Positions 23,501 to 34,812 are shown, counted from the first letter of the stretch. The stretch is DNA of 64,000 nucleotides from Ypsolopha sequella (GCA_934047225.1 CAKOHE010000114.1:124001-188000), one strand, 5' to 3'. Notes: a model not told the origin generated them from the letters alone. Made by a program: numbers and translations.

Positions 23501-24320
23501 TGCAATGAGTTCTGGCCTATCCTAGCCAAAATTTGATGAAGCTAGGTGAGTTAGTCCTCTAAATGTGCCTAAAAACCTATTACTCCCTAGCCTATCCCTA
23601 TATGGGTGCAATATGTACATATATAGATAACAAGGATACTTGTGGCCAAAGAACCTAAAACCACAAGCGGATAGGAAGGAAAATAAGGTACCCTGCCAAG
23701 TGCAATGCAGGAGGATAGATTTTCTCTCGTGTACAAGTCAGTCTCATCGAGTACAATTAAGGCGCATCTAGCGGACCTCGCCCGAGAGAGGGAATCACTG
23801 AAATCGGAAAAACACTCCCGGTGGTACCCTACATTATTTGTCCTATACAATTTCAAGGTAATTCCTCGCCATACCAGCTCGAGACACACCCATGCTACCC
23901 ACCCCAGCAACCCCAAACTAGCTTCGAAACCTATATTTAATTTACTGAAGACTACGAAACGACTTTAATACTTTATCAACAAATCGTGATTCAAAGAGAA
24001 ACTTGCCTCTGACAAGCCCGCAATGAATATCTAATAAATTAAAAATTATGCGCCTGTGACTCTAAATTTTGTACATCAAAACCGAAAATTAAACATTTAG
24101 GCTAAGCGAGTGCCTGCCGCTTTAAAAAAATACCTTTGGCAAATACGTCTGCATTGCCCAAGAAAAATCTGCTAATCCCCCTGAAAATCGCGTGCAATGG
24201 CCTTAAAAAGCCTTTTCTCCTACCTCTGTTCGACGCCCACGCAACCTTTCTAGATGTCTTTCTATTGGCTAGCCGTCGCCACTCCAAATCGTACGATATT
24301 ATGTCACACTAACTATTTCT
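23500..24320. other. Overlapping short open frames, unrecognised
   Basis: Frames of 87 codons (23705-23968, plus) and 109 codons (23587-23916, minus) overlap, and one of 61 codons lies at 24102-24287 (minus). The plus frame has a charged helical stretch (DLARERESLKSEKHS) but no known domain. Composition is richer in GC than the flanks. They could be worn transposon pieces; I assign no function. Confidence 0.25.
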
Positions 24321-24603
24321 CTGCGTCTTCACAACGAACTTGTTTTAACCAGTTCTTCTATCATCAATTGCTGAATATATAATTGCTTTGTGTAAAAACG
24401 AGGCAATATTCACGATATCCTCACAACTATTATGATGGTGTTTCATCAAATTTTGCTTTTTGTTTGTATAGAGACGTAGTTAGATGTCGCTAGATAATAC
24501 CTATGAAAAAATCAATCGTAAAGGGGTCTCTTAAGGGGAATGTCAGATCTCATTACGAAGATTCTTTAGGTTGGTAGCGTCGTCAATCAATCTATTGATA
24601 TTA

Positions 24604-24796
24604 TTCCATCCATCCACCCATCAGCCCGTATTCGTCCACTGCTGGACATAGGCCTCCCCAATATTACGCCACCCTTGGCGGTCCTCAGTCATCCTCATCC
24701 AGCCGCCATCCGCAATGTCCTTCAGATCGTCAGTACAGCGGGCACGAGGGCGGCCTACGCTGCGCTTTGCTGTACGTGGTCTCCATTCCAATGCCT
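24604..24796 (-). mobile_element. RTE-type LINE carboxyl end
   Basis: The minus strand codes WRPRTAKRSVGRPRAR, then CTDDLKDIA, WMRMTEDRQGWRNIGE and AYVQQWTNTG before a stop and a (GATG)-type tail. This is the classic ending of lepidopteran RTE reverse transcriptases. Only about 60 codons remain, open without a stop: a 5'-truncated copy. Confidence 0.85.
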
Positions 24797-25047
24797 TATT
24801 GATATTATTGTAAATACATACACTATTTAAATGTATTTATTATTATATTCTTGTTAATTTTTCAAGTTAATTTATGTAAGTAAGGTGTCAGTTTAATTAG
24901 GTAGGTAGTACATTTATATAATGCACGAGTTGTTAAGTACATTTATATTTATACTTTATTGATTTTTGACCTTATTTACAGAATGTTTGTATCATCGTTG
25001 TCTGTACCCCATTTTTCGTATTTTATTAATTTCTTTAATAAACAAAA

Positions 25048-25165
25048 GTTGTCTGGAAGAAATCGCTACAAGTGATAATTCCGCCTCTGTACAAATTAAT
25101 TTTTTCAAATCTGTATTTATCTTTTAGTGTCTTTTTTGTACAATAAAGTGTCGATTCATTAGTTC
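25048..25165 (+). mobile_element. LINE or SINE 3' tail
   Basis: 'ttgtctggaagaaatcgctac', 'gataattccgcc' and a terminal 'tgtacaataaagtg' resemble a dispersed 3' end common in lepidopteran transcripts. The class is not certain from sequence alone. Confidence 0.45.
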
Positions 25166-25680
25166 ATTCATACATATCCACTGCACTATCAAACAGACAA
25201 TAATAATATTCCAAAACTTGTACATGTTTTGCTGGTTTATTTCAGAATTAGTTGCCGACCGGTTTTGGTTATTATGCTTTTTCAAAAGATTCAGGAATTT
25301 TATGTAATTTTAAAAACAAGTCAGCACTCAATAAATGAGAATAATTAATATACTAGTATATATGTCAAAGTAAATGAAAATATTATTGAAAATAGATGTA
25401 AAATCAAAATGTGAATGTCAAAAGGTAAATAAAAATAAAAATGCAGGATTTGTTAACATGTTACTGTTAATATAGAACATTATCTGGGTCTTTATGTTAC
25501 TCCGATTATCTCCAAGCTTCTAAAGCGGTCATTTTTCTCCCTTCCTTACACATTTAGAGAGTTTTGCTTAATGTCAAAATATAAATTATATTATTTTTGA
25601 CCTTTGAATTATTGTATTGAACCTAGCTCATGTATTTCGTATGTTAAGTTTGATTTAAATATATATATATTTTATGTGTC
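25166..25680. other. No gene recognised
   Basis: AT-rich sequence with a TA-rich run at 25660-25671. Nothing assignable. Confidence 0.35.
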
Positions 25681-26835
25681 TTGTACTTAATTACCACAAT
25701 GCGGTGTACTACCCAAGTAGCACCTAAGCGGTATAGTAAGCGCTACAAAGGCCGCTTAACAGATATTTATAACGGCTTAACCTTCATAAGCAAGCGTTAC
25801 AGTAGCGATAGAGAACTTCTCATTTACTTATATACCACTGGAAAGGGCCCACATTATACGGGCCTTAGCGACACAAAGACGCGTGAAAAGTGATTGTAGG
25901 ACCTAAAAAATGTATAATAAGTTCTTCTACCACCTTTATAGAATTTGAACACATACAAAAGTGCGTGAAAAGTGATTGTATGAGCTAAAAGAAATACAAT
26001 AAGTTCTTGTACCACCTTAATAGAATTTAAACATGATTGCGACGCGACTGTAACACTGAAATAAATCTGAAATGTTTTTTTATTATATTTTCAATAGCGT
26101 GACACAAAGAAATATATGTTCCTAAGTGATTTAAAAGTGATCGGATAAATGTCAATAACGAATGAATAAATATAGGTAATTAATTGGAATGAATTTTCAC
26201 TCGCATACGTAAAATACTAGTGCGAGCATCAGGTTACTGACAAAATATGTATTCATTCAGGTAAATATTTCATTCACTTGCAAAACTCGTGGAATTTTTG
26301 GTCATTTATATTAATCAAGTGCAATAATTTTTTCAAGGTCAATTTAAAAATTTTTCTCGAATGAGGCATTAGGACTTTTTTCATTTGATTACAGCATTAC
26401 ATTTAAATGAATCGGGTATGCTTATTTTTTAAATTATGACCTGTGGTAAGAAAAGTTGATTTATCGACATGATTAATCTCTTTATCAAATACTGTAATGG
26501 TGGCTTGCTACAACTGGCTTAGACGTTTACTATATCCATTAAAACGGTTTAAGAAGTGGAATCACGCTAGTGACCACTGTTACAACGCTTTGGAGTCTAC
26601 AATCACCGTACTATGGAGTAATTTTACTCTTTTTGGGGTACAGTAGCGCTTAAATTCGTCTTTTTAGCCTTTAACCAGTTACTATGGAGTTCAAGATATT
26701 ACGTTGCACAACTACTATCAAATATAGGCTTAGGAATATACAAACTCTCTTCAACCGCTGTTATACAACAAAGAAGCGGTACAGTGCCTTTATATACTGC
26801 TTGTGTGCTATTTGGGTATTGCGAACATGTTTCTT
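25681..26835. repeat. Unclassified repeat region with an ~85-bp tandem duplication
   Basis: The block beginning 'gcgtgaaaagtgattgta' near 25881 recurs, diverged, near 25966; both copies continue with '.ataagttctt.taccacctt.atagaatt'. Words such as 'taagcgg' and 'gcgctac' recur on both strands between 25730 and 26760, suggesting a worn inverted-repeat element. The 70-codon frame at 25681-25893 has no known motif. Confidence 0.4.
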
Positions 26836-27224
26836 ATATTGGCGGATATTAACAGCATCGACTGTGCTTGACTGTGGAGGTACCACCATCTTACTTGGAG
26901 ACCGCCTTGAAGTAATTCGGGGGAGAGTAAGAGGACAGCTCACAGGCAAAAAACCAGGAGGCCCACCATACCTGGGACTGATGGATGGCGGTATATCCAT
27001 CCCTAATAGCCGGGCCTTATATGGAACAGACTGGTGACGGGCAGCGGCGTCACTGGTGCGAGAGTTCACCAACCCGCCTGCCCAGCGTGTGTGAGTATGG
27101 GCAATTCTTCCAGGATGACCGCCGGGAGTGGCAAAGTCCTAGAAAGGCTTATGTCCAGCAGTAGACGAACTAGGCTGATTGATGATGGATGGATGAACAG
27201 CATATTGGCAAATATTAACAGCAT
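26836..27224 (+). mobile_element. 5'-truncated RTE-type LINE insertion with target duplication
   Basis: The 23-bp words at 26836-26858 and 27202-27224 are the same but for two bases ('atattggcggatatt...' and 'atattggcaaatatt...') and flank the fragment as a target-site duplication. The insert codes YGQFFQDDRREWQS and AYVQQ, then a TAG in place of the usual Trp codon, and ends in GATGGATGGATG. It belongs to the same subfamily as 5590-5840. Confidence 0.7.
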
Positions 27225-27255
27225 ATTGCTCGTTTAATCGTTTTGGATGGATTTC

Positions 27256-27320
27256 AGGCAGGATTTGAACTCAGATTTTGAGATTTCGAATCATCCTCCT
27301 ACCGACTGATTTACCTCTCA
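27256..27320 (-). mobile_element. tRNA-like SINE head
   Basis: Minus strand: box A TAAATCAGTCGGTAGGA and box B GTTCAAATCCTG at tRNA spacing. The acceptor arm is not convincing. Probably a SINE head. Confidence 0.5.
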
Positions 27321-27890
27321 AGTGAATGTATTGTTTATATTATTTCCTTATGCAAGTCGGTAAAAGTGTACGTATAAAGCTCACGTTAACTAAACCACAT
27401 ACTTTCTGCTCTCTGCTAGTGACATATTCGTATCCACCAACGCGCAAAAATTAGCGTACTTGCAGAGACTACTAGCACCACCAGAATCATTAACCGAAAT
27501 GATATATATTTAAAATCTCTATACGAATCATCAAGTAAATTAGTTAAATGGTAAGTTTAATGTGTTTATGGTTATCACGGAAGAACTCGTGAATGTATCA
27601 GTTACCAGAATGGCTCCCTCCATCAAGATCTAATAAATCATCCAGACGAGACATCGTTAGAACTGATCAAGGCAATGTATAATGTTTATTCGGTTGATAT
27701 AAATGTAGATCATTGAAAGGGTTGGTCGGTTTGTGTGCCAGGGTGAGTGTGTGTATGAGAGAGAGAGGGTTTGTGTGTGTGTGCCCGCATGCCACCCCCG
27801 CGTCCCGTACCCCACGCCCTGCACCCCGCACGTGTCACATTGTGATATTAGATAGAGTTAACAGCTAAAGGGTTGGCGCGTTAAATGGTA
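27321..27890. other. No gene; (GT)/(GA) simple repeat
   Basis: A GT/GA-rich low-complexity tract lies at about 27735-27785 and a C-rich stretch at 27790-27835. No conserved frame. Confidence 0.4.
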
Positions 27891-29820
27891 CATTTTATTT
27901 TAGCGCATTGTATATATTTATTAATGCACTATATGGAACTTTATACCTAATTAGTTGGAACTTAGCTAGCACTGCTCGAAGCTTATTACAAACGAGTTCA
28001 ACATGATCGGTCCAGTTGAACCAGCTTTATTGAAATGTTCTATTGGGTAACACGACGAGTGAGTTTTATTTTCACTATGAAGACAATCATGAGAATGTGC
28101 AATGGGCTTGATTTCTTTGCCTGTTGTATTATGGGAGGAGTGAATGTGCATTATTTTTGTTTTTTGAGAATTTAAAACCAGGCCAGCATCATGTGACCAC
28201 ATACTTAGCACAGTAAAGTCTTTCTGCAGTCTCATAATAGCCTTGGAGATGTCTCTATCAGCAGCAATAAGGCAAGTGTCATCTGCAAACTGATACAATG
28301 AGCAATTTTTTATTACATTATTAACATCATTTACATATGTTAGATAATGTAACGGTCCCAGAACTGACCCCTGTGCCGTGCCTATACCTGTATAAACTCT
28401 GTCACTATATGTCTCTCCTATTTTTACTTGGTACTGTCGATTTTTTAGATAGTCCTTACACCAATTAAGCAGTGGACCTCTAATGCCCGTCTCATCAAGT
28501 TTTTTCACAAGCGTATCGTGTCTAAGGGTATCAAAAGCTTTACTGTAATCTATCAGAACGAGAAGAACGTGTTTTTTATTGTTTAAGTGATGGTTTATTT
28601 CATTAGTAAACTTTGAAAGTAGCATCGTAGTACTTCTTTTTTCTCTGAATCCATATTGCTCCTCGCAATATACGTGACTATCTTCATAGAATTTATGAAT
28701 TAATTTAGAAATATGTTTTTCAAATATTTTATCCAGGATAGGAAGTATAGTAATGGGTCTATAATTTGCGTATAGGGCGTGACTCCCTTTTTTGTAAATA
28801 GGTCTTACTATACCACTTTTCAATTGTTTGGGGTAAATAGCTTTTTCCACACTTAGATTAATTAGATTAACAATAGCTGTAGACAATCTATTGGCTATAT
28901 TTTTAATTTCTACAGATCTGATACCATCTATGCCTGGACCCTTATATGTGTTAATTGCTCGAATAATTTTGAGAACATCGTTATTTGTTGCCTTTTTAAA
29001 ATATATAGATTTATCAACTGGTCTCACATAGTCTTTTTCATTTAATAAGGGAGTTTTACACGTAGGTATGATAGATTTGACATTATTTTCAAATTCAACA
29101 GCGAAATTATCCGCTATATTTTTGTCGTTCGTAGTTTCAGTTCTAAATGCCTTATATATTGATTCATCGACAGATGGCTTAATGCGACCAGATATTTTAT
29201 TTAAAATTTGCCAGAGCTTTTTTGGATCTGATTTGTTTGATTCGATTAATTTTATATAATATTTGTTTCGTGTTTGTTCAATGAGCTTATTAGTTTTATT
29301 TCTACATGCATTATATTCTGTTTTTAGAACCATGTCTGTAGGATCATTTTTATACAAAAAGCTCGTCTATTTTTCGTATGCTATTTGTATTTTTTTGGTT
29401 ATCCACTCCTTGTTTCGAAAAGAGGATGACATTCGTGTACAACATTTTGATTTGTCATAACAATCTGTAAATTTATTTTGAATGAACTCGTATAATTTAT
29501 TAGGGCATGTAATATTATTTGTTTCATTCCAGTCAATCTTCTCCAACTCATTTAGCAACTTCGAATTATTGAATCGCATAGTATATTTTGGAACATCCTG
29601 TACATGTGTAATTCCTAGACAAGCGAGTACAGTCATGCTGTGATCGGCTAGAACAGTACCGAGTGCCGCGAAATATAGGTCACTTGTGCGGGATCAAGCA
29701 AAGATGTGATCAATACATGATTTTGACGACTTTCCGTCTCGTTCTTCAATTCTAGTAAAATCTGAAATACCACACAAGAGACCTTGTCCTGACAAAGTGT
29801 TCATGTAACAGTTTAATTAA
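27890..29820 (-). pseudogene. Broken LINE ORF2 (Jockey/CR1 group): endonuclease end plus reverse transcriptase
   Basis: One minus-strand frame runs from an endonuclease carboxyl end (IDHIFA, then ADHSMTVLACLG) into a linker and a reverse transcriptase. It shows YKGPGIDGI, NYRPITILP, LIDYSKAFDTLRHD, AQGSVLGPL and the catalytic FADDT (28276-28290). There is a TGA after IDHIFA near 29700 and a TAG near 29365. Near 28040 the signal shifts frame (WTDHVELVCNKLRAVLAKF continues in another frame to about 27900). The endonuclease start is missing and the 3' end is lost. In family members this protein nicks the target and copies the RNA; this copy cannot. Its 5' truncation abuts the foldback element. 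Confidence 0.85.
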
Positions 29821-29826
29821 TTACAG

Positions 29827-30486
29827 ACTGTAAAAGGAAATCCCATCAAAAACATAAAATGTACAAAAATGTCAAGTCTCGCAATGCAATCTTTCCAGCG
29901 TAAAAAGTTGTGAGATCTTATGTAAAGCCAAGTCTGTTATTTTAGTTTGTATGGAAGCACCTTTTCATTTTAGTTAGTATGGGAGCACCTATTTAACAAA
30001 TTTATCATTAATTGTTTCCTAATTAGTTACCTACCAATATAAAGTGACTGTATTAATATTAGTCATCTTTATTTCTCTAATAAAATATAGTGACTTTGCA
30101 ATCGCACAACAACATTTATCCTACAACATATCTACCTAATACCAATTTACTAGCAATTTGAGAATATATTTCTACGCATCAGCGCTTTATTTGTGCTCTG
30201 CGATTGCCAAGTCACTATATTTTATTAGAGAAATAAAGATGACTAATATTAATACAGTCACTTAATGTAGGTAGGTAACTAATTAGGAAACAATTAATGA
30301 TAAATTTGTAAAATAGGTGCTCCCATACTAACTAAAATGAAAAGGTGCTTCCATACAAACTAAAATAATAGACTTGGCTTTACATAAGATCTCACAACTT
30401 TGTACGCTGGAAAGATTGCATTGCGAGACTTGACATTTTTGTACATTTTATGTTTTTGATGGGATCTCATTTCTTTTTGTAGGTAG
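29827..30486. mobile_element. Large foldback element with ~290-bp arms
   Basis: Left arm 29827-30126 and right arm 30195-30486 are reverse complements apart from small differences. Both contain 'cccatcaaaaacataaaatgtac', 'gattgcattgcgagacttgac' (or its complement) and 'ctaataaaatatagtgact'. The loop is about 70 bp. No coding capacity. The ends carry 'gggat(ct)catttc'-like words, and no clear target duplication is seen. Confidence 0.9.
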
Positions 30487-30574
30487 TCCTCCTTTTTTTC
30501 TTCTCGGTTAATCTTTCTTGCACGTCAGCTACGGATTTTCTTAAAGCCCACTCCCTTTTACATTATCATTTGGA

Positions 30575-31010
30575 CATACTCCAGAGAAACTAGTACCGGG
30601 AAGGAGCACTTCATAATGACCACCTTAAAAACTACCAGAGAATTGTAAACGTTTCACTGGCGTCCCAGGATCGCCACCAAATGATCCTCTCAAACGGCCA
30701 TTTTTGTAAACCTCGAAAGTAAATTGATACAAAGAAGTGGCTGCCATAAGTTCGGATACGGAACCGTAGGTGGTAGTTTTCATCATTGCTGTCGAGTACA
30801 GGTCAGCGTTAATGTGGCTCCACTCTCGTCACACGTATAAAGTTGCATTTCATCCCAATGCGCTACCACATACTCGACTACCGCAAACCTAATATCATAC
30901 GACGACTCAATGTTCCCATACATAGAGAATGACAAAGAACGGAACCAACATGAACCATCTCCAGGTATAGGGACAACTAGGTGTGGAAAATATTTCAGGT
31001 TACATTGCAA
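30575..31010 (-). pseudogene. OTU-domain cysteine protease remnant
   Basis: The 75-residue frame at 30783-31010 carries VPIPGDGSCWFRSLSFSMYG and VVEYVVAHWDEMQ, the amino-terminal part of an OTU deubiquitinase domain with the catalytic Asp and Cys of the GDGxC motif. A frameshift near 30815 moves the signal to another frame (TTTYGSVSELMAAS, then FEVYKNGRL). A TAA interrupts it before GGHYEVLLP, which holds the catalytic His. OTU domains cleave ubiquitin chains and are also carried by some insect transposons. With a frameshift and a stop this copy is dead. Its parent (host gene or transposon cargo) is not known. Confidence 0.7.
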
Positions 31011-31295
31011 TGTTCATTTTTACGGTAAGTTATTATTATTATTATCCACAATTAGATGCAACAGGCAGGTTAATATTTCTTTTGACCATGAAGTGAAAGG
31101 CGGGCTTGTCAGTCTAAACCACAGAGTTATTATGTCTAAACCTAAACCTGGTCTTTATTCAATGACACACGAGTACATAGACATTTCATTATACCTACAT
31201 CATAGAGGATGCATATATACAAATAATACAACATTAGCCGCTTTATTTTTCCTGTAAGCTTTACTGGATAAATAGCTTTTTACCTTGATTTTTAG
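31011..31295. other. No gene recognised
   Basis: The plus frame 30910-31257 is mostly the antisense shadow of the OTU remnant. Nothing else is visible. Confidence 0.35.
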
Positions 31296-31360
31296 GGTTC
31301 GGTATCCTAAGGTTCCGTGACCCTATTACTAAGCCTCCGCTGTCTATCCATCTATCACAG
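31296..31360 (+). mobile_element. Dispersed 'gggttccgt' repeat end
   Basis: 'tagggttcggtatcctaaggttccgtgaccctattactaag' then CT-rich 'tctatccatctatcac' matches a very common lepidopteran repeat terminus. Related ends occur at 36165-36230 and 37545-37640. The class is not settled here. Confidence 0.5.
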
Positions 31361-31611
31361 GGGTCTACAGCTTTAGCCGTTATACGTGAATATAGTGCAT
31401 AAATATTTTCACATAATATATGTTACTTCGTCCTCTATCACGGCAAATAATAATATGGTCCCTATCACAGCATAAAAAGTTCAATAAATGGAAATCCAAG
31501 GGGGGTCCAATTATTCAACGTTATTTGTTTCAGCTCTATCTTTATAATACAACAATTTTGGGCACATAAATATTAGAGTTCCTTATTCAAAAGGTGCTGA
31601 TTTGTTTTTCA

Positions 31612-33290
31612 GGCGCTACCATTTTAGCGCCTTGTTTTTTGTCGCCTTTATGTGGCTACGTCATCTTTATTGTTGGTATTTACCATAATGGTTTGGGATT
31701 TCGTACCCATATTGTGTGATGGTAGTACGGAACCCTTCGTGAGCGAGTCCGACTTGCACTTTTTCGGTTTAATAGCGACTTATTTACGAAATGTTGGTAT
31801 TTCTCTTCTTAAATGGACTAAATGTGTTTTAGGGTTCCTTACCCAAAGCACAGATTATTATAACAAAGGCTCTATCGTTAGAACGGTTATACATACAAGT
31901 AAGTACCCACAAGTTGAAAATTTAGGCAGTCTACTTTAAAGTAAAATAACAAATAATAAAAAATGAGGGTTCCTTCTTAGGAAGGAAGGAAAAAGGTACC
32001 AAATTTTTTGTCTGGCGCTACCGTTTTATCCCGTTTTATTGCTTTGTTTTTTGTCGCCTTGATGGTGCTATGGCATCTTTGTTGTTGCAATTTACTTTTA
32101 GGGTTCCGTACCCGAAATGTGTGGGGGTACGGAACTCTTTATGCACGAGTTGGACTCGCACTTTACCGTTTTTTAGTGACTTAATTACGAAATGTTAATA
32201 TTCTCTTGTTAAGGCCCTTAATATTGCCAAATAGGTACTTTCTAAAGCCTACTCCTCTTTTATGGCCAAACCAAAAATATTGAAAAAATGTATTATGGAT
32301 TATCAACTCTAGGACAACATATGCAACATTTTTCTTTTTCGTACCACCAAAACTTCTATATGAAAAATTGTTTCAACTGAATGGTGTTTTTTGGCTTGAA
32401 TTTCCTACTGCTTCTAAGCGGTTTAGGTGATTTAATTCATTTATGCTTTGATAAATAGATAAACTTGATAGCTATAAATATAACATAGAATTATTCAATC
32501 GAACAATGACGTCCATGTGAAAAGTATTATTTTCTCCTATTTTGCCCTTTCAAGGACGCAGCGAGCGTCGTAACAGCCACCACGCATAGTGCACTGATTT
32601 GAACGTTATTTCAATGTCGTTTCCGTCGATATTCACACAGACAAACATCGAGCTGCTAGCTCCAACTTCCCTTCACTGGACCAGTTTATGTGTCAGAACG
32701 CTGAAGCTGTTCGGCTCTACTTTAAGGAGCTGTCCTGGCTGGGCTGACTGACCGGGGGGAAGTGCACAATATTCACGATGACCGAGAATCAGTGCAGGAC
32801 TCATCGCCCCCGCTACGAATTTAGAATTTAGAATTTAGAATCGAGCTGCTAATTTGGCGACGGTAATCGCCTTAAATAGACTAATTGAACATTATACACC
32901 CTTTTAAGGGTTCCTTACCCAAGGAACAGATTATTATAACAAAGGCTCTATCTTTAGAACGGTTATACATACAAGTACAAGTTTAAACTTTGGGCAGTCT
33001 GTAGTAAATACTTTAAAGTACAATAATGAAAATTAGGGTTCCGTACTAAATATGTACCGAATTGATTGTCAGGCGCTACTGTTTTACCGCTTTGTTTTTT
33101 GTCGCTTTAATGTTGCTATGGCATCTATATTGTTGTTATTTACTTTTAGGGTTCCGTACCCATATTGTGTAGGGGTACGGAACCCTTTATGCGCGAGTCC
33201 GATACGCACTTTACCGGTTTTATTTTTTATTTTTCGCACTTTAACGGTTTTATTTTTTATTTTTACTACTTGCTATATTTTCGGAAATAA
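31612..33290 (+). repeat. Threefold ~400-bp repeat block, third copy displaced by an insertion
   Basis: The segment opening 'ggcgctac.gtttta' occurs at 31612, 32014 and 33072, each followed by 'tttgttttttgtcgc', 'gtacccatattgtgt' or a close variant, 'tacggaaccctttatgcgcgag' and 'gcactttaccggtttt'. The linking segment 'gggttccttacccaa...cagattattataacaaaggctct' occurs at about 31836 and 32908. About 690 bp (32215-32907) separate copies two and three. This is a tandemly multiplied dispersed repeat, not a gene. Confidence 0.8.
32216..32907. other. Insertion between repeat copies, unclassified
   Basis: The GC content rises at about 32550-32810. A triple 'aatttagaatttagaatttagaat' run lies at 32818-32841. 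No conserved frame or terminal repeats were found. Confidence 0.35.
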
Positions 33291-33318
33291 AGGCATACAT
33301 TTTTTTGACACTTTTTAC

Positions 33319-33442
33319 CATCTAGCATCACCAGGTAGAATGTCTTTACCATCTAGCATCACCAGGTAGAATGTCTTTACCATCTAGCATCACCAGGTAG
33401 AATGTCTTTACCATCTAGCATCACCAGGTAGAATGTCTTTAA
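33319..33442. repeat. 31-bp minisatellite, four units
   Basis: The unit 'catctagcatcaccaggtag'+'aatgtctttac' repeats at 33319, 33350, 33381 and 33412 with no visible differences until the last bases. Confidence 0.95.
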
Positions 33443-33479
33443 TGCAAAGCAGCATACTACCAACGTCATCTAGTGTCAT

Positions 33480-33925
33480 ACAAATTTATATATGCAGCTG
33501 GAAACATACATTTTGTATAGACTTTGTATGGAAATATTAAATTACCAACCGCAAATAACATTTTTATATATTTTTCTTGCTATGTACACTTAACACTAAC
33601 CGCATGCAAAATTTTAAGTTTGTAGGGCTGCTAGAACACCTTTAGACTTTTGATGATGTGTCAGTCAGTCAGTGACAAAATAAGGGAACTTTGACTTGAG
33701 ATATTTCGTAATCAATTATAGGTACAAACTTGTAATTTGGGGGTAGAAATAGGTTTAGTAAGTTCTTTTGGTAACTGAAATTTCAGACTTCTAGCTTTAC
33801 CCACAACGAAGATACAGGGGGGTTGAAAGTGCCGTGAATTGCTTCGAGAAAAGGATGGTACGGCCGTTCCGCGTTTTTTTGCGAGACTCGGCGGGGGCAC
33901 TGCCGTGCCCCCAGATAGACTATAT
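33480..33925 (+). mobile_element. Dispersed repeat ending in a strong GC hairpin
   Basis: It contains 'acaacgaagatacagggggg', 'cggccgttccgcgttttttt' and a perfect 8-bp-stem hairpin GGGGGCAC-TGCC-GTGCCCCC at 33893-33912. The hairpin near the end recalls rolling-circle elements, but no CTRR follows it, so the class stays open. Confidence 0.45.
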
Positions 33926-34049
33926 GAGACAAGTAGACAAAGATATCTATGTTTTTATTTTTTTTCGTTAACTTGAATTCTTGCAGTCTTGTATTTTCTT
34001 ATTCCTTAGTTAAAGTAGATGTTAGTCATTTGTATATTACATAAGTTTT

Positions 34050-34290
34050 ATGTAAATATAGACATGATCTTGCTAAGTTTCTTGCCCATTCTTCTTAGCA
34101 AGACTTCAATATGATTGGTAAATAGAACCAGAGGATTGTTGTATCGATTTGTTAAAAGATTCCATGCCGTGTCATAGTTTTCTGCGGTAATATTCAAGTG
34201 TTGTATGACATGTTCGGCTTGAGATGAACAGCACTGACAGACTCGACCAACTGACCCAATCAGCAAGTACTCCCCTCCAAACTGTTTCTT
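34050..34290 (-). pseudogene. BEL/Pao gag remnant
   Basis: The minus frame reads AEHVIQHL and ENYDTAWNLLTNRYNNPLVL, typical of the DUF1759-type gag domain of BEL/Pao retrotransposons; compare SDNYDLVWNSLLKRYHD in the element at 46922. Only about 70 codons remain and the upstream part has lost similarity, so it is a dead fragment. Confidence 0.7.
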
Positions 34291-34426
34291 TTTTTATCTT
34301 TCCACTTTATTTTTCATTTTTTTATTTTACGTCCTTTTTAACATAAATAGTTCCTATCATAACCTTTTCAGACTGTATCAACTTGTTTTAATATATATTT
34401 TTTATCATTTTCTACCTGTCAACCAC

Positions 34427-34468
34427 TCGACTGATGACGGCCTCACTGATGAGGCCGAAATATATCGA
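34427..34468 (+). ncRNA. Candidate minimal hammerhead ribozyme (Penelope-type)
   Basis: The order TCGA, CTGATGA, C, stem GGCCTC/GAGGCC (loop ACTGAT), GAAA, TA, T, A, TCGA fits the minimal type-I hammerhead known from Penelope-like elements. Stem I would be TCGA/TCGA, stem III a single A-U pair, and cleavage would fall after 34464. One extra C lies between the conserved CTGATGA and stem II. The AT-rich surroundings are compatible with a Penelope terminal repeat, but no Penelope coding frame is seen. Confidence 0.5.
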
Positions 34469-34812
34469 AAATATAAAGTTTATTTTTTATTATTATCATT
34501 TAATTGTTAAAACTACAAATAAAAAGCTAATACAGCTAAAATTATATTTATTCATATTTTTAAATATGTATTTTAATATTTATTATTTTTATATGCTAGA
34601 TTCTTCAAACAAGGAAGAATAAATTATGGTTTTGCGGGGAGTAGCCTCTTAAGAAGCAACAATAAGATTAGTGGGTACGAACTACGAAGAGGTCGATGAA
34701 CTGTGAGACCTGTCGACTCACCAAACCTGTCGTGTTGTTGATAAAAGATAAAACACGATATGTCGATATTTTCGTCATTTTCGTTCGTGAACACAAAACT
34801 CCAGTTTTTTTT

